Assembly: GCA_012727955.1 (NCBI GenBank) | Contig: JAAYGB010000021.1 | Coordinates: 1-64,000, forward strand | DNA: 64,000 nucleotides | Direction of reading: 5' to 3' | Source: Bacillota bacterium | GTDB lineage: Bacteria > Bacillota > Limnochordia > DTU087 > JAAYGB01 | Part shown: positions 55,621-64,000 of the stretch, in pieces | How positions within the stretch are numbered: the stretch's first letter is position 1 | Layout: every line of letters starts with the position of its first letter | The notes under the pieces: model-generated | The model's database searches: none | What the model was told of the DNA's origin: nothing | What the model saw: the letters and a program-made list of their open reading frames with translations, nothing else | Made by a program: the position numbers and the translations under genes

Positions 55621-56052
55621 ATGAACAAGGATCTACCTATTTTACAGGTCTGCTTTGTCGCTTGGTTTGTAGCTCAGGTGTTGAAGACCGTTCTTCATGC
55701 CTTTCGCCATAGACAGTTGGATTTGCGTCGCCTGGTGGGCGCGGGAGGAATGCCCAGTTCCCACTCGGCGCTGGTGTGCTCCCTCTCCACTGCCGTGGCA
55801 CTGAAGGAAGGGATTGATTCAACGCTTTTTGCCATTAGCGTTGTCTTGTCCTTAATTGTAATGTACGACGCGGCGGGGGTGCGAAGGGCTGCAGGACGTC
55901 AAGCCCGGATTTTGAACCAGATGGTGGTGGATTTCTACCAGAACAGAGAACTGCACCCGGAGCGGTTGAAGGAGCTGCTGGGACACACGCCCTACGAAGT
56001 CCTTGCCGGGGCGCTCTTGGGAATAGCGATTCCGCTGTTGTATGCCCGGTAA
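55621..56052 (+). CDS. DUF212 / YuiD family membrane protein
   Basis: A 143-aa membrane protein of the YuiD (DUF212, PAP2-related) family. The motif 'GAGGMPSSHSALVCSLSTAV' (about 40-59) is characteristic; its Ser-His residues match the acid-phosphatase/haloperoxidase core. Membrane helices flank it. The C-terminal 'LLGHTPYEVLAGALLGIAI' is also conserved. A lipid phosphatase role is suspected for the family but not proven. ATG 55621 has GGAGGAATTTA upstream; the frame is open back to 55540 without support. Confidence 0.88.
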   Translation: MNKDLPILQVCFVAWFVAQVLKTVLHAFRHRQLDLRRLVGAGGMPSSHSALVCSLSTAVALKEGIDSTLFAISVVLSLIVMYDAAGVRRAAGRQARILNQMVVDFYQNRELHPERLKELLGHTPYEVLAGALLGIAIPLLYAR

Positions 56053-56188
56053 TGTGCTATATTGAGACCCCAAGCCAATCCTGGTCCCAGGAGTAAATGC
56101 CCTGTCTGCTCTATTGTTTCTGCCTTCCTGCTGGGATATACTTGTAGCAAATTTGGCGAAGGGGCAGATTTGCCAGACGGAGGTTTCT

Positions 56189-57853
56189 ATGGAGCTAATA
56201 GACAAGACCATTGGACAAGTATTGAATCACGTTGCTCAATTATATCCCAGTAGCCCCGCGGTGATCTATCCGCAGCGGAATCTACAGTGGAGCTATCAAG
56301 AGTTTGCCGCTTTGTGTCGGCAAATCGCAAAGGCACTCTTGGCAGCGGGAGTAAAACCTGGAGAGCACATCGCAGTGTGGGCCACCAACACACCGGAGTG
56401 GCTCTTGCTGCAGTTTGGATCGGCGCAGATGGGTGCGGTCTTGGTGACCGTCAATACCAACTATCAGTTATCGGAATTGGAGTACATTCTCTCCCATTCA
56501 GACACGACGACTCTGTTTCTGACGGCGGGATTTAAGGATTCTGATTATATCGCCCATGTCAACTCCCTTTGCCCTGATCTGGCTGCGGCAGAGCCCGGTC
56601 AGTGGCATTCCACCCAGGTGCCCTTGCTGCGGCGATTAATCTACATGCCCAGTGAACACGGTCCCGACGAAGTGCCCGCTGGGATGGTGGGGTGGGATGA
56701 GTTTTTGGCCGGCGCTGCCAAGATTACCGATGAGGAATTGGAGCAGGTGGCAGCCAGTCTCACTCCCGACGATGTGATCAACATGCAGTACACCTCTGGT
56801 ACCACGGGTTTTCCCAAGGGAGTGATGTTGACCCATCATAACCTGGTCAACAATGGTAATGCCATCGGTGCTTGCATGCAATTGACGGAGCAGGACCGGT
56901 TGTGTATCCCCGTGCCTTTGTTCCACTGCTTCGGCTCGGTATTGGGAACGATGGCCTGTGTCACCAAGGGAACGGCGATGGTGGTAATCGATCACTTCAA
57001 TCCTGTGCACACCCTGCAGGCCATTGAACAGGCTCGCTGCACCGGAGTACACGGGGTACCAACGATGTTTATCGCCATGTTGGGGTTAGAGGACTTTGAC
57101 CGGTATGATTTGTCCACGCTGCGAACGGGAATCATGGCTGGTTCCACCTGTCCTGCTCCGGTGATGCGCCAAGTGATGGAGCGAATGGGTGTGAGGGAAA
57201 TAACCATTGCCTACGGCCAGACGGAGTCCTCGCCGGTGATCACCCAGACCAGAGTCGATGATCCCCTGGAGGTGCGGGTAAATACCGTGGGTCGGCCTTT
57301 GCCGGGAGTTGAGGTGAAGATCGTTGATCCCGAGACCGGTCGGGAACTGCCTCCTGGGCAGCCCGGTGAGCTGTGTACTCGGGGTTATCTGGTGATGAAG
57401 GGATACTACAAGGATCCGGTGGCCACGGCTCAGGTAATCGACGAGGACCGCTGGTTGCATACCGGTGACTTGGCCATGGAGCGGGAGGATGGGTATTTTG
57501 TCATCACCGGCAGGCTCAAGGATATGATCGTGCGGGGAGGGGAAAATATCTATCCCCGGGAAGTGGAGGAGTTCCTGCTGACCCATCCTGATATCGTCGA
57601 CGTTCAGGTGGTAGGTGTGCCCGATCCCAAGTATGGAGAGGAAGTCATGGCCTTTATTCGGACCCGAGGGGGACGGAACATCACTGCGGAAGAGATCCGA
57701 GACTATATGCAGGGCAAAATCGCCCGATACAAGATCCCCCGGTACGTGAATATAGTGGAGGAATTTCCCCTCACCGCCAATGGTAAGGTGCAAAAATATA
57801 AGTTGCGGGAAATGGGACGACAACTCTTGGCCCTGGGACTTGCTCCCATTTAA
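56189..57853 (+). CDS. AMP-forming acyl-CoA synthetase (fatty acid--CoA ligase type)
   Basis: A 554-aa adenylate-forming enzyme that activates a carboxylic acid with ATP and CoA. Signatures are 'YTSGTTGFPKGVMLTHHN' (A3/P-loop, about 197-214), 'AYGQTESSPV' (A5), 'TGDLAMEREDGYFVITGRLK' (A7/A8), 'GGENIYPREVEEFL', and the catalytic Lys in 'LTANGKVQKYKLRE' near the C-terminus (A10). The acyl chain length is not determined by sequence; medium- or long-chain acids are common. GGAGG precedes the ATG at 56189; an open frame from 56114 is not supported. Confidence 0.9.
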   Translation: MELIDKTIGQVLNHVAQLYPSSPAVIYPQRNLQWSYQEFAALCRQIAKALLAAGVKPGEHIAVWATNTPEWLLLQFGSAQMGAVLVTVNTNYQLSELEYILSHSDTTTLFLTAGFKDSDYIAHVNSLCPDLAAAEPGQWHSTQVPLLRRLIYMPSEHGPDEVPAGMVGWDEFLAGAAKITDEELEQVAASLTPDDVINMQYTSGTTGFPKGVMLTHHNLVNNGNAIGACMQLTEQDRLCIPVPLFHCFGSVLGTMACVTKGTAMVVIDHFNPVHTLQAIEQARCTGVHGVPTMFIAMLGLEDFDRYDLSTLRTGIMAGSTCPAPVMRQVMERMGVREITIAYGQTESSPVITQTRVDDPLEVRVNTVGRPLPGVEVKIVDPETGRELPPGQPGELCTRGYLVMKGYYKDPVATAQVIDEDRWLHTGDLAMEREDGYFVITGRLKDMIVRGGENIYPREVEEFLLTHPDIVDVQVVGVPDPKYGEEVMAFIRTRGGRNITAEEIRDYMQGKIARYKIPRYVNIVEEFPLTANGKVQKYKLREMGRQLLALGLAPI

Positions 57854-57958
57854 AAAATCTCCCAACATTTTCTTCCAATGGGGTTTATTGTTAAGTTAGA
57901 CGGGGAATAGTGTACAGTAGTGATTCCTATAGAACCCAGGGTTGGAGGAGATGTACAT

Positions 57959-58120
57959 ATGAAGAAATGGGAATGCACAGTATGTGGGTACATTTACGAT
58001 CCGGAATTGGGGGATCCCGACAACGGTGTCGAGCCCGGTACTGCCTTTGAGGATGTCCCCGAGGATTGGGTTTGTCCCGACTGTGGCGTGGGCAAGGATC
58101 TCTTTGAGGAACTTGACTAG
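57959..58120 (+). CDS. Rubredoxin
   Basis: A 53-aa rubredoxin: an iron atom held by four Cys in '[10 protein letters not shown]' and '[16 protein letters not shown]'. The '[20 protein letters not shown]' segment is the family core. It carries electrons in oxygen-defence or other redox chains of anaerobes. GGAGGAG lies 8 nt before the ATG. It has its own terminator and no redox partner next to it. Confidence 0.97.
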   Translation: MKKWECTVCGYIYDPELGDPDNGVEPGTAFEDVPEDWVCPDCGVGKDLFEELD

Positions 58121-58149
58121 ATTCTAGCTAGTCACTAACTTGCTAACCG

Positions 58150-58189
58150 GCGTGAGTCTTACCTGTTGGTAGGACTTACGCTATTTTTT
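58150..58189 (+). terminator. Terminator after rubredoxin
   Basis: GCGTGAGTCTTACC (58150-58163) pairs with GGTAGGACTTACGC (58168-58181) with minor mismatches, then a run of T. Confidence 0.9.
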
Positions 58190-58209
58190 CAAAGAGGCGC
58201 TTTACCCGA

Positions 58210-58530
58210 CTAAGGGCGAAGCGCCTTTCCACAGTGAGTGCAGTAGATGTAATCGGGGTGTTCCACTGGTGTGCCGCACCATCCGCAGTTGTTGATCTGG
58301 TCACCGGCGGCCCTGGGGTTGCTGTGAATCAAGGCCAGTTGGATTCCCGCTCTACCATGATTTATTTTCTTCACCAACCGATTCTCTTCCAGTTCCTTGA
58401 CTGCGTTGGCTACCTCTTTCTTACTCAATTGAGTGGCTTGGGAGAGATCACTATAGGTTCCGTACCAGCTGTCTCCGATGGAGACCTTTGACTGTAGGTA
58501 TTCCCAGAGTTTTTTCGCTCGCGGTCGCAT
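58210..58530 (-). CDS. Small winged-helix plus zinc-ribbon protein
   Basis: A 106-aa protein. Residues 1-65 look like a winged helix ('YGTYSDLSQATQLSKKEVAN', 'AVKELEENRLVKKI'), a MarR/ArsR-like arrangement. The end has a zinc ribbon with four Cys in 'CGWCGTPVEHPDYIYCTHCG'. It may regulate transcription in response to metal or redox. The ATG at 58530 is supported by AAGGAGG 7 nt upstream; a longer frame to 58656 is not. It is convergent to rubredoxin and could be an unrelated neighbour. Confidence 0.65.
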   Translation of the reverse strand: MRPRAKKLWEYLQSKVSIGDSWYGTYSDLSQATQLSKKEVANAVKELEENRLVKKINHGRAGIQLALIHSNPRAAGDQINNCGWCGTPVEHPDYIYCTHCGKALRP

Positions 58531-58782
58531 CCCAAGTCCTCCTTCCTCAGAATAATGCCTGAACCACCGACTGTTACATGGTATGCGAATCGGGATGGGA
58601 TATTGCTTGGATACCGGCAAAAAATTCCTTTCCCTTGCCAGCGAAGCCCTTTTCACCGCTTTCAGCTATTGGTTAGATAAGGCCGAATCTTGCTAAGTCT
58701 GAGAAGGGATCTATCAATAACAACCGAAGGTTTATCAAGCGGCTGGATTTACCAATCATGGAAGCGGAGGGATATCAAGGAA

Positions 58783-59586
58783 ATGCGTCTGGGATGCTGT
58801 ACCAATTGGTTCGGTGGAGAGGATAAACAGCGGCTGGCATTAATGGACGAAAGACTCACGGTGCTCGATGAGGCCGGTTACGATTTTGCTGAATTGGCCG
58901 TCGGGATGTTGACGGCCGAGGTATCGGAACGGGAATACTCCGATTTGGTCAAGCTGGTCAATGACCATCGGGTTACCGTCGATGCCTTTAACGTATTTAT
59001 TCCCCCTAAGTACTCCCTGGTGGGTCCCGACCGAGATTTGGCAGGGGTGTTAGAGCACGTGGATCTGGTCGCAGATCGAATGGCGGGGCTTGGCGGCAAG
59101 ATTGTCGTCTTTGGCAGTGGCGGCGCCCGCCGGCGACCGGAAGGGGTAACTGAGGAAGAGGCAATTGCGCAGATTCTGGAGTTTATCGACGGGGCTGCTC
59201 CCCTGCTGAAGAGCCGGGGAATCACCATGGCTCTGGAGCACCTAAACAGCGGGGAGACCAACACCATTAACAGCGTGGCCGAGGCCAAGGCCCTGCTGCC
59301 GCGAATCGACCACGATAACGTGAAACTGTTGGTGGATCTCTACCATATGCTCCAGGAAGGGGAATCCTTAGATGTCCTCGAAGACGGGGAGGGATTGGTG
59401 GCCCATGTCCACGTCGCGGATACCGGTCGGGTTCGCCCAGGGGCTGGAGAGGCGGATTTCCCAGCTTTTCGGGATCAGCTGCGGAAAATCAATTACACCG
59501 GTGGAATTTCCGTAGAGTGCCGGTTTGAAGATTTTGCAGCGGAAGCTGCGCCTACCTATGAGTTTTTACGATCAATTTGGGGCTAA
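58783..59586 (+). CDS. Sugar phosphate isomerase/epimerase, TIM barrel, copy 1
   Basis: A 267-aa AP-endonuclease-2/xylose-isomerase-like TIM barrel. Motifs include 'GYDFAELAV' (first barrel strands), 'IVVFGSGGARRRPEGV', 'MALEHLNSGETNTINSVAEA' (metal Glu), 'KLLVDLYHMLQEGESLD' (Asp/His) and 'AHVHVADTGRVRPGAGEADF' (His). It likely isomerises or epimerises a sugar with divalent metal. The ATG at 58783 begins the conserved core. A second, related but distinct gene follows after 39 bp. Confidence 0.85.
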   Translation: MRLGCCTNWFGGEDKQRLALMDERLTVLDEAGYDFAELAVGMLTAEVSEREYSDLVKLVNDHRVTVDAFNVFIPPKYSLVGPDRDLAGVLEHVDLVADRMAGLGGKIVVFGSGGARRRPEGVTEEEAIAQILEFIDGAAPLLKSRGITMALEHLNSGETNTINSVAEAKALLPRIDHDNVKLLVDLYHMLQEGESLDVLEDGEGLVAHVHVADTGRVRPGAGEADFPAFRDQLRKINYTGGISVECRFEDFAAEAAPTYEFLRSIWG

Positions 59587-59625
59587 GGAGAGGCAATATA
59601 CTTACTTAATCGTGGAGGTGCCAAC

Positions 59626-60453
59626 ATGGTAACACTAACGGGATTTGCCGATGAGATTTCCCAGAATCTCGATGAACAGGTGGCTACTTTGCAGGAACTG
59701 GGAATCCGATATTTGGAGCTTCGGGGCGTGAATGGAAAAAACGTTCTGAACCTCACCGATGAAGAAGTGGAATCCGTCAAGAAGACCCTACAGGAAGCGG
59801 GAATTGGTGTTTCCGCCATTGGATCCCCCATCGGGAAATATGGGATTGCCGATGATTTTGACACCCAGATGGAGCAGCTGAAGCGGATTATCACCATCGC
59901 CAAGGCCCTGGATACCAAGTACATCCGGGGATTCTCCTTCTGGATGCCAAAGGACGAGGATCCGGCAACCTATCGGGATGAAGTAATGCGGCGGATGAAG
60001 GCCATGGTGGAACTGACCACAGAGAATGGTCTGCGCTATCTCCATGAAAATGAAAAGGGAATCTATGGTGATACCGCAGCCCGCTGCGTCGATTTGCTGG
60101 ATACCGTAGGGCCCCAGTTGGGGTGCATTTTTGATCCTGCCAACTTTGTCCAGGTAGGCGAAGACGTCCCCGGCGAGTGCTTCCCGGCACTGCGGGATCG
60201 GATTGAGTATGTGCACGTTAAGGATGCCCGGGCCAGCGATGGAGTCAATGTGCCTGCGGGCGAAGGTGATGGAGGACTGCCGGAGGTTCTCAAGGGCCTG
60301 ATCGTGGAGGATGGCTTTGACGGCTTCCTCAGCTTAGAGCCCCACCTGCAAATTGCCGGTGCTTCCAGCGGCTTCTCAGGACCGCAGCTCTTTAAGCAGG
60401 CTACTGATGCCTTGAAGAAGATTCTCGATGAGCTGGGAGTAGAGTATCAGTAG
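59626..60453 (+). CDS. Sugar phosphate isomerase/epimerase, TIM barrel, copy 2
   Basis: A 275-aa TIM-barrel isomerase/epimerase. Motifs are 'GFADEISQNLDEQVATLQEL' at the start, 'YLELRGVNGKNVLNL', 'YLHENEKGIYGDT' (Glu), 'CIFDPANFVQVGEDV' (Asp), 'YVHVKDARASDGVNVPAGEG' (His-Lys-Asp) and 'GFLSLEPHLQIAG'. It resembles the IolE/hydroxypyruvate isomerase group in layout, but no inositol genes are adjacent. GGAGGTGCC precedes the ATG. It is probably co-transcribed with the previous gene. Confidence 0.88.
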   Translation: MVTLTGFADEISQNLDEQVATLQELGIRYLELRGVNGKNVLNLTDEEVESVKKTLQEAGIGVSAIGSPIGKYGIADDFDTQMEQLKRIITIAKALDTKYIRGFSFWMPKDEDPATYRDEVMRRMKAMVELTTENGLRYLHENEKGIYGDTAARCVDLLDTVGPQLGCIFDPANFVQVGEDVPGECFPALRDRIEYVHVKDARASDGVNVPAGEGDGGLPEVLKGLIVEDGFDGFLSLEPHLQIAGASSGFSGPQLFKQATDALKKILDELGVEYQ

Positions 60454-60481
60454 AAAGCAATTTCTGTTGTAGAGATATAAG

Positions 60482-60521
60482 AAGCGGCCCGCCGTTAATG
60501 AAAACGGTGGGCCGCTTGGTT
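60482..60521. terminator. Bidirectional terminator between convergent genes
   Basis: AAGCGGCCCGCCGTT (60482-60496) pairs with AACGGTGGGCCGCTT (60503-60517) with a G-T pair, followed by GGTTTT. It serves the isomerase gene and the ABC exporter gene. Confidence 0.88.
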
Positions 60522-60550
60522 TTGGACGGCAGAACAGGGCTGTGGTAGGC

Positions 60551-62668
60551 TTAGGTAGCCACGGAGTTATCGGCGCTGACTTCAGGCTGGGATCCCAGCT
60601 GTTCCTTGTACTGCAGTTGATATAGGGTGTAGTACAGGCCCCGTTGGCGCAGCAGCTCCTGATGGGTTCCCTGCTCCCGGATGACGCCCTTATGGAGGAC
60701 GATAATCTTATCGGCCTTCTGAATCGTTGACAACCGGTGCGCGATGACAAAGGTGGTCCGGTCCTTGGTCAATTTATCCAAGGCGTCTTGGATCAGGAGC
60801 TCCGTCTCCGTGTCAATGTTTGCGGTGGCCTCATCGAGTACCAAGATCGCTGGGTCGAAGGCCAGAGCCCGGGCAAAGGCCAAAAGCTGCCTTTGACCCA
60901 TGGAGAGGGTGGATCCCCGCTCCATTACCGGCTCGTCGTATCCGCCGGGCAGGCGGGAAATGAACTTATCGGCATTGACATACTCCGCTACCCGCTTCAC
61001 TGTCTCGTCGGAGATATCGGTGTTGTTGAGGCGGATATTGGAGCGAATGTCGCCACTGAAGAGGAAGACATCCTGCAGTACCGTGGCGATGTTGCGCCGC
61101 AGATCCTCGGTTCGAACCTGGCGGATGTCGATACCGTCGATGAGGATTTCTCCCTTTTGAATATCGTAGAACCTATTCAACAAACTGATAATCGAAGTCT
61201 TTCCTGCCCCGGTGGCGCCGACAAAGGCCACCGTTTCACCGGGCTCCACCGAGAAGTTAACATCCTTGAGTACCCATTCTCCCGGCTCATAGGCAAACCA
61301 GACGTTCTTAAACTCCACCTTCCCTCGGACCTTGGGCAGGGGAAGGGGCTCACTGGGCTCGGGGATTACGTCTTGAGTATCCAAGAGGTGGAAGATCCGC
61401 TCCGAGGAAGCCATGGCCGACTGGAGGATGTTGTATTTGTCTGTCAAGGCGTTGATGGGACGAAACAGCTGACCGACGTAGTTAATAAAGGCGTAGAGGA
61501 CACCAAATTCCAAGTTGCCCTGAAGCACCTGTTGCCCGCCAAACCACACCAACAGGACAGTGCCCACGGAGCCTAGGAACTCCATCAGGGGACGGAATAT
61601 CGCAAAGATGGTTAGCTCCTTCATTGTACTGTCCCGATAACTGGCGTTGATCTCGTCAAATTGCCGGGTTTTCTTCTCCTCCTGGGCAAAGATCTGAATC
61701 ACTTTCATACCGGAGAAGTTTTCCGCCAAGGTAGAGTTGATCCGAGCCAGTTTCAGCCGCACCTCTCGGTAGGCTGCCCGCACCTTGGTTCGAAAGACAA
61801 TACTGATGGCCACAATTACCGGCAGCAGGACAAATACGATTAATGCCAATCGCCAGTTGAGGTGCAGCATTACCAGGACGACGCCCAAGAGGGTGAAGAT
61901 GTCCCGGAAAATATTGACCAGTACATCGCTGTACATTTCATTGAGGGTTTCGGTGTCATTGGTAACCCTGGTTACCAGACGACCTACAGGGTTCTTGTCA
62001 AAAAAGGAAATCGACAGTCCTTCCAAGTGAGTAAAGAGGTCTTGCCTAATGTTGAAAATAATCTTCTGTCCCGTGTAGGCCATCAGATTGGCCTGCAGGT
62101 AGTTAAGGATAAATCCCAGGACGACAATTGCCAGAAAGATAATCCCCACTTTGATAATCGCAGCTAAGTCCTTGGTCCGAAGCTGCTTTAAATCCGAGGA
62201 ATCCAGGATTTCCGCCGGGTATTCGGCATACTCCTGATCCGGCGGGGTGACAATCACCCAGCCATCATCCCGTGGTTCAGCCCTGAGGCTTCTAGTATCC
62301 CCATGCCAGCCAGTCATCAGCCAGAACTTACCCTTGTCTTCAACTATCTGGTATGAAGTTCCCCGTTGGGCAGTAAGGGGATCGAGGGTGTCGGCAACAA
62401 AAAAGACTTGACCGGCAAATTCTACCCCACCCTCAGGGGCTTCTGACGTTGGAAGGGCAACAAGATGCCGATCATAGGCCGTTATGTAGTCGTCGATGAC
62501 TACCTTAATGAGATAGGGGCGTACCAAGTCTGTGCCCGTTACGAACAAGACCAAGAGAATCGATAGGACAAACAAATACCAGTAGGGTCTTGCATAGGAC
62601 AATAACCGTCGCATCAGTCGGGAGTCATAGGCTTTACCTAGAATATCTTCTTCGCGGAAATCGGCCAT
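60551..62668 (-). CDS. ABC exporter half with extra extracytoplasmic insert
   Basis: A 705-aa ABC transporter with fused membrane and ATPase domains. TM1 is about 30-52, but TM2 begins only near 163, leaving about 110 residues (polar, beta-rich) in the external loop, far more than the usual 15-20. The NBD has Walker A 'GATGAGKTSI', signature 'LSMGQRQL' (Met in place of Gly) and canonical Walker B 'AILVLDEATANIDTETE'. The signature change fits a heterodimer whose other half carries the defective Walker B. ATG 62668 has AAGGTGG upstream; GTG 62677 is rejected. It pairs with the next gene. Confidence 0.9.
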   Translation of the reverse strand: MADFREEDILGKAYDSRLMRRLLSYARPYWYLFVLSILLVLFVTGTDLVRPYLIKVVIDDYITAYDRHLVALPTSEAPEGGVEFAGQVFFVADTLDPLTAQRGTSYQIVEDKGKFWLMTGWHGDTRSLRAEPRDDGWVIVTPPDQEYAEYPAEILDSSDLKQLRTKDLAAIIKVGIIFLAIVVLGFILNYLQANLMAYTGQKIIFNIRQDLFTHLEGLSISFFDKNPVGRLVTRVTNDTETLNEMYSDVLVNIFRDIFTLLGVVLVMLHLNWRLALIVFVLLPVIVAISIVFRTKVRAAYREVRLKLARINSTLAENFSGMKVIQIFAQEEKKTRQFDEINASYRDSTMKELTIFAIFRPLMEFLGSVGTVLLVWFGGQQVLQGNLEFGVLYAFINYVGQLFRPINALTDKYNILQSAMASSERIFHLLDTQDVIPEPSEPLPLPKVRGKVEFKNVWFAYEPGEWVLKDVNFSVEPGETVAFVGATGAGKTSIISLLNRFYDIQKGEILIDGIDIRQVRTEDLRRNIATVLQDVFLFSGDIRSNIRLNNTDISDETVKRVAEYVNADKFISRLPGGYDEPVMERGSTLSMGQRQLLAFARALAFDPAILVLDEATANIDTETELLIQDALDKLTKDRTTFVIAHRLSTIQKADKIIVLHKGVIREQGTHQELLRQRGLYYTLYQLQYKEQLGSQPEVSADNSVAT

Positions 62669-62726
62669 AGGAACCACCTTTCTAATCGTCGATGTTCAAC
62701 CGATGGGAAGCCCACTACAGGAGGGG

Positions 62727-64000
62727 CTATGCCCCTTGCAACTCCTCTTGCAGCAGCTGCTTTTGGTAGATATCCCAGTACAATCCCCGTTTTGCCAACA
62801 ACTCTTGGTGAGAGCCCTGCTCGATGATCTGACCATCGTCCAGGACTAGGATGTTGTCGGCGTGCTTTACCGTCGAAATTCGATGGGAAATGATGATGCT
62901 GGTTCGAGTCTTCATGATCTCCTCAAGTTCCGCCAAGATTCGCTCTTCGGTGTTGGTATCTACGGCCGAAAGACTATCGTCAAGGATGAGAATTGTCGGG
63001 TTCTTGATCAACGCTCGGGCGATGGCCACCCTTTGCTTTTGACCTCCCGAGAGAGTAACTCCCCGCTCTCCAATCACCGTCTGATATCCCTGGGAAGTCT
63101 CCAGGATATCTCCGTGAACTTGGGCCCTTTTGGCGGCAGCCATCGCCTTCTCTTCCGTAATCTCCGACTCCTCCAATCCAAAACCTATGTTATCCAGCAA
63201 AGAGGTGGAAAACAGGAAGGTATCCTGGGGTACATAGCCGATGGAGGAGCGCAGTTGCTTCAAGGGGATATCCCTGATCTCTCGCCCGTCCAAAAGGATG
63301 GTGCCCCGGGGCGGATTGTAAAGGCGCAGCAACAGATTCATCAAGGTGGTCTTGCCCGAGCCCGTCCGCCCGACGATGGCCAGGGTGGAACCCGCGGGAA
63401 CATGAAAAGAGATGTTTTTCAGTACCGGCTCTTGTTTCTTTTCGTAGGCAAAGGTCAGATTTCGCACCTCAATCTCCCCTTGGAGGGGTACCGGTCCTTG
63501 AGTGGACTTACTTTCATCCCGCACCTCGGGTTTGTTCTCAAAGAGAGTGTTGAGGCGGTCCATGGAGGCTTTCCCCCGTTGAATGACGTTGATTACCATC
63601 CCAAAGCCGACCATGGGCCAAATGAGCATCCCAAGGTAGGTGTTGAAGGCGATGAAGTCACCTAAACTGATGTTTCCGTAGATGACCATGGTACCGCCCA
63701 TGGTGAGCACAATGAGAAAGCTAACCGCGGCAATTAGCTGGACCAGTGGGTGAAAAAGAGCCCAGACCCTAACTAAGCGCATATTCTCATCGAAATAGTC
63801 CTGATTGCTGTACATGAAGCGCTCAATCTCAGGCTTTTCCTGCACAAAGGACTTGACTACCCTCATCCCGGCAAAGTTTTCCTGGACTCGCTCCGTCATT
63901 CGGGCGAAGGCCGCTTGCACCCGAGTGAATCGCCGGTGAATCACCCGGCCAAATCCCAAGGAGAGGGCAAAGAGTAGAGGTAGGGGGGCCATCGCCATCA
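62727..64000 (-). CDS. ABC exporter half, partial at window end
   Basis: At least 424 residues of an ABC exporter, continuing past the window, so the N-terminus and first membrane segments are missing. The NBD shows Walker A 'GRTGSGKTTL', intact signature 'LSGGQKQR' and Walker B 'ILILDDSLSAVDT', where Asp stands in place of the catalytic Glu. That marks the degenerate site of a heterodimeric exporter such as TM287/288 or BmrCD. It lies 58 bp upstream of the partner gene (60551-62668) in the same operon. Confidence 0.92.
   Translation of the reverse strand, partial: MAMAPLPLLFALSLGFGRVIHRRFTRVQAAFARMTERVQENFAGMRVVKSFVQEKPEIERFMYSNQDYFDENMRLVRVWALFHPLVQLIAAVSFLIVLTMGGTMVIYGNISLGDFIAFNTYLGMLIWPMVGFGMVINVIQRGKASMDRLNTLFENKPEVRDESKSTQGPVPLQGEIEVRNLTFAYEKKQEPVLKNISFHVPAGSTLAIVGRTGSGKTTLMNLLLRLYNPPRGTILLDGREIRDIPLKQLRSSIGYVPQDTFLFSTSLLDNIGFGLEESEITEEKAMAAAKRAQVHGDILETSQGYQTVIGERGVTLSGGQKQRVAIARALIKNPTILILDDSLSAVDTNTEERILAELEEIMKTRTSIIISHRISTVKHADNILVLDDGQIIEQGSHQELLAKRGLYWDIYQKQLLQEELQGA

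Noticed and set aside
60737-61576. A long plus-strand open frame (279 aa) across the ABC exporter gene.
   Set aside because: It lies antisense to a clear ABC exporter, and its composition is a mirror of codon bias. No start signal or family match was seen.
62862-63665. A plus-strand open frame of 267 aa antisense to the ABC exporter half.
   Set aside because: It mirrors a well-supported gene and has no ribosome binding site or recognisable motif.

Overview
The window looks like chromosomal DNA of a Bacillota (Firmicutes) bacterium, probably an uncultivated, fairly GC-rich, anaerobic, carbohydrate-using lineage such as the Limnochordia; the class is inference. Supporting signs are T-box leaders, an RNase HIII-type nuclease, a YfmF/YfmH pair, GlpP, YhaM, YprB and YpsC homologues, strong AAGGAGG ribosome binding sites, and frequent TTG and GTG starts. 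Redox genes (2[4Fe-4S] ferredoxin, rubredoxin, QueG, DUF362 ferredoxin) fit an anaerobe. I saw no rRNA, tRNA, CRISPR array, prophage or intact insertion sequence.

Layout. 1-5.5 kb: an oligosaccharide/peptide-type solute-binding protein and a GH106-like rhamnosidase. 6-11.4 kb: an rRNA methyltransferase, an MFS transporter, then a metallo-beta-lactamase/HhH protein, a DUF3006 protein and a PHP phosphoesterase, facing a second, exported DUF3006 protein. 11.5-17.3 kb: a LacZ-type beta-galactosidase, an M42 peptidase and a dihydrolipoyl dehydrogenase. 17.4-19.1 kb: a scar with a 5'-truncated GmrSD-type (DUF1524) gene and about 630 bp without a gene. 19.1-25.9 kb: a MATE pump with a GlnR-like MerR regulator, ferredoxin, NUDIX hydrolase, a HEAT-like unknown, the first ADP-dependent sugar kinase, and an IMPACT-family protein. 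26-32.4 kb: a secreted EEP phosphatase, threonine aldolase, a TrpB-like enzyme, a lactate-racemase-domain protein and GalT. 32.4-46 kb: mostly housekeeping genes (QueG, NifU-like, DUF362, YfmF/YfmH, DMT transporter, folate cyclo-ligase, GlpP, HAD phosphatase, DeoC, RNase HIII-like, LolA-like/TPR, YprB, YhaM). 46.4-53.6 kb: a methyltransferase, a DUF58-DUF4129-MoxR cluster, a PLP racemase, and a second ADP-dependent kinase. 53.6-60.5 kb: two T-boxes in series before an aminotransferase, then a DUF212 protein, acyl-CoA ligase, rubredoxin, a small zinc-ribbon regulator and two sugar isomerase/epimerases. 60.5-64 kb: a heterodimeric ABC exporter whose second gene runs off the window.

The most notable observations are these. 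The TrpB-like enzyme keeps its PLP machinery but has Ala-Pro where TrpB has the catalytic Glu-Thr. Two T-box leaders in series, both read here as alanine (GCC) specific, precede an aminotransferase, which suggests a role in alanine supply. Two divergent copies of the mainly archaeal ADP-dependent glucokinase/phosphofructokinase family occur in one bacterial window. The MBL-HhH/DUF3006/PHP locus with a second exported DUF3006 protein is the best candidate for an uncharacterised functional module.
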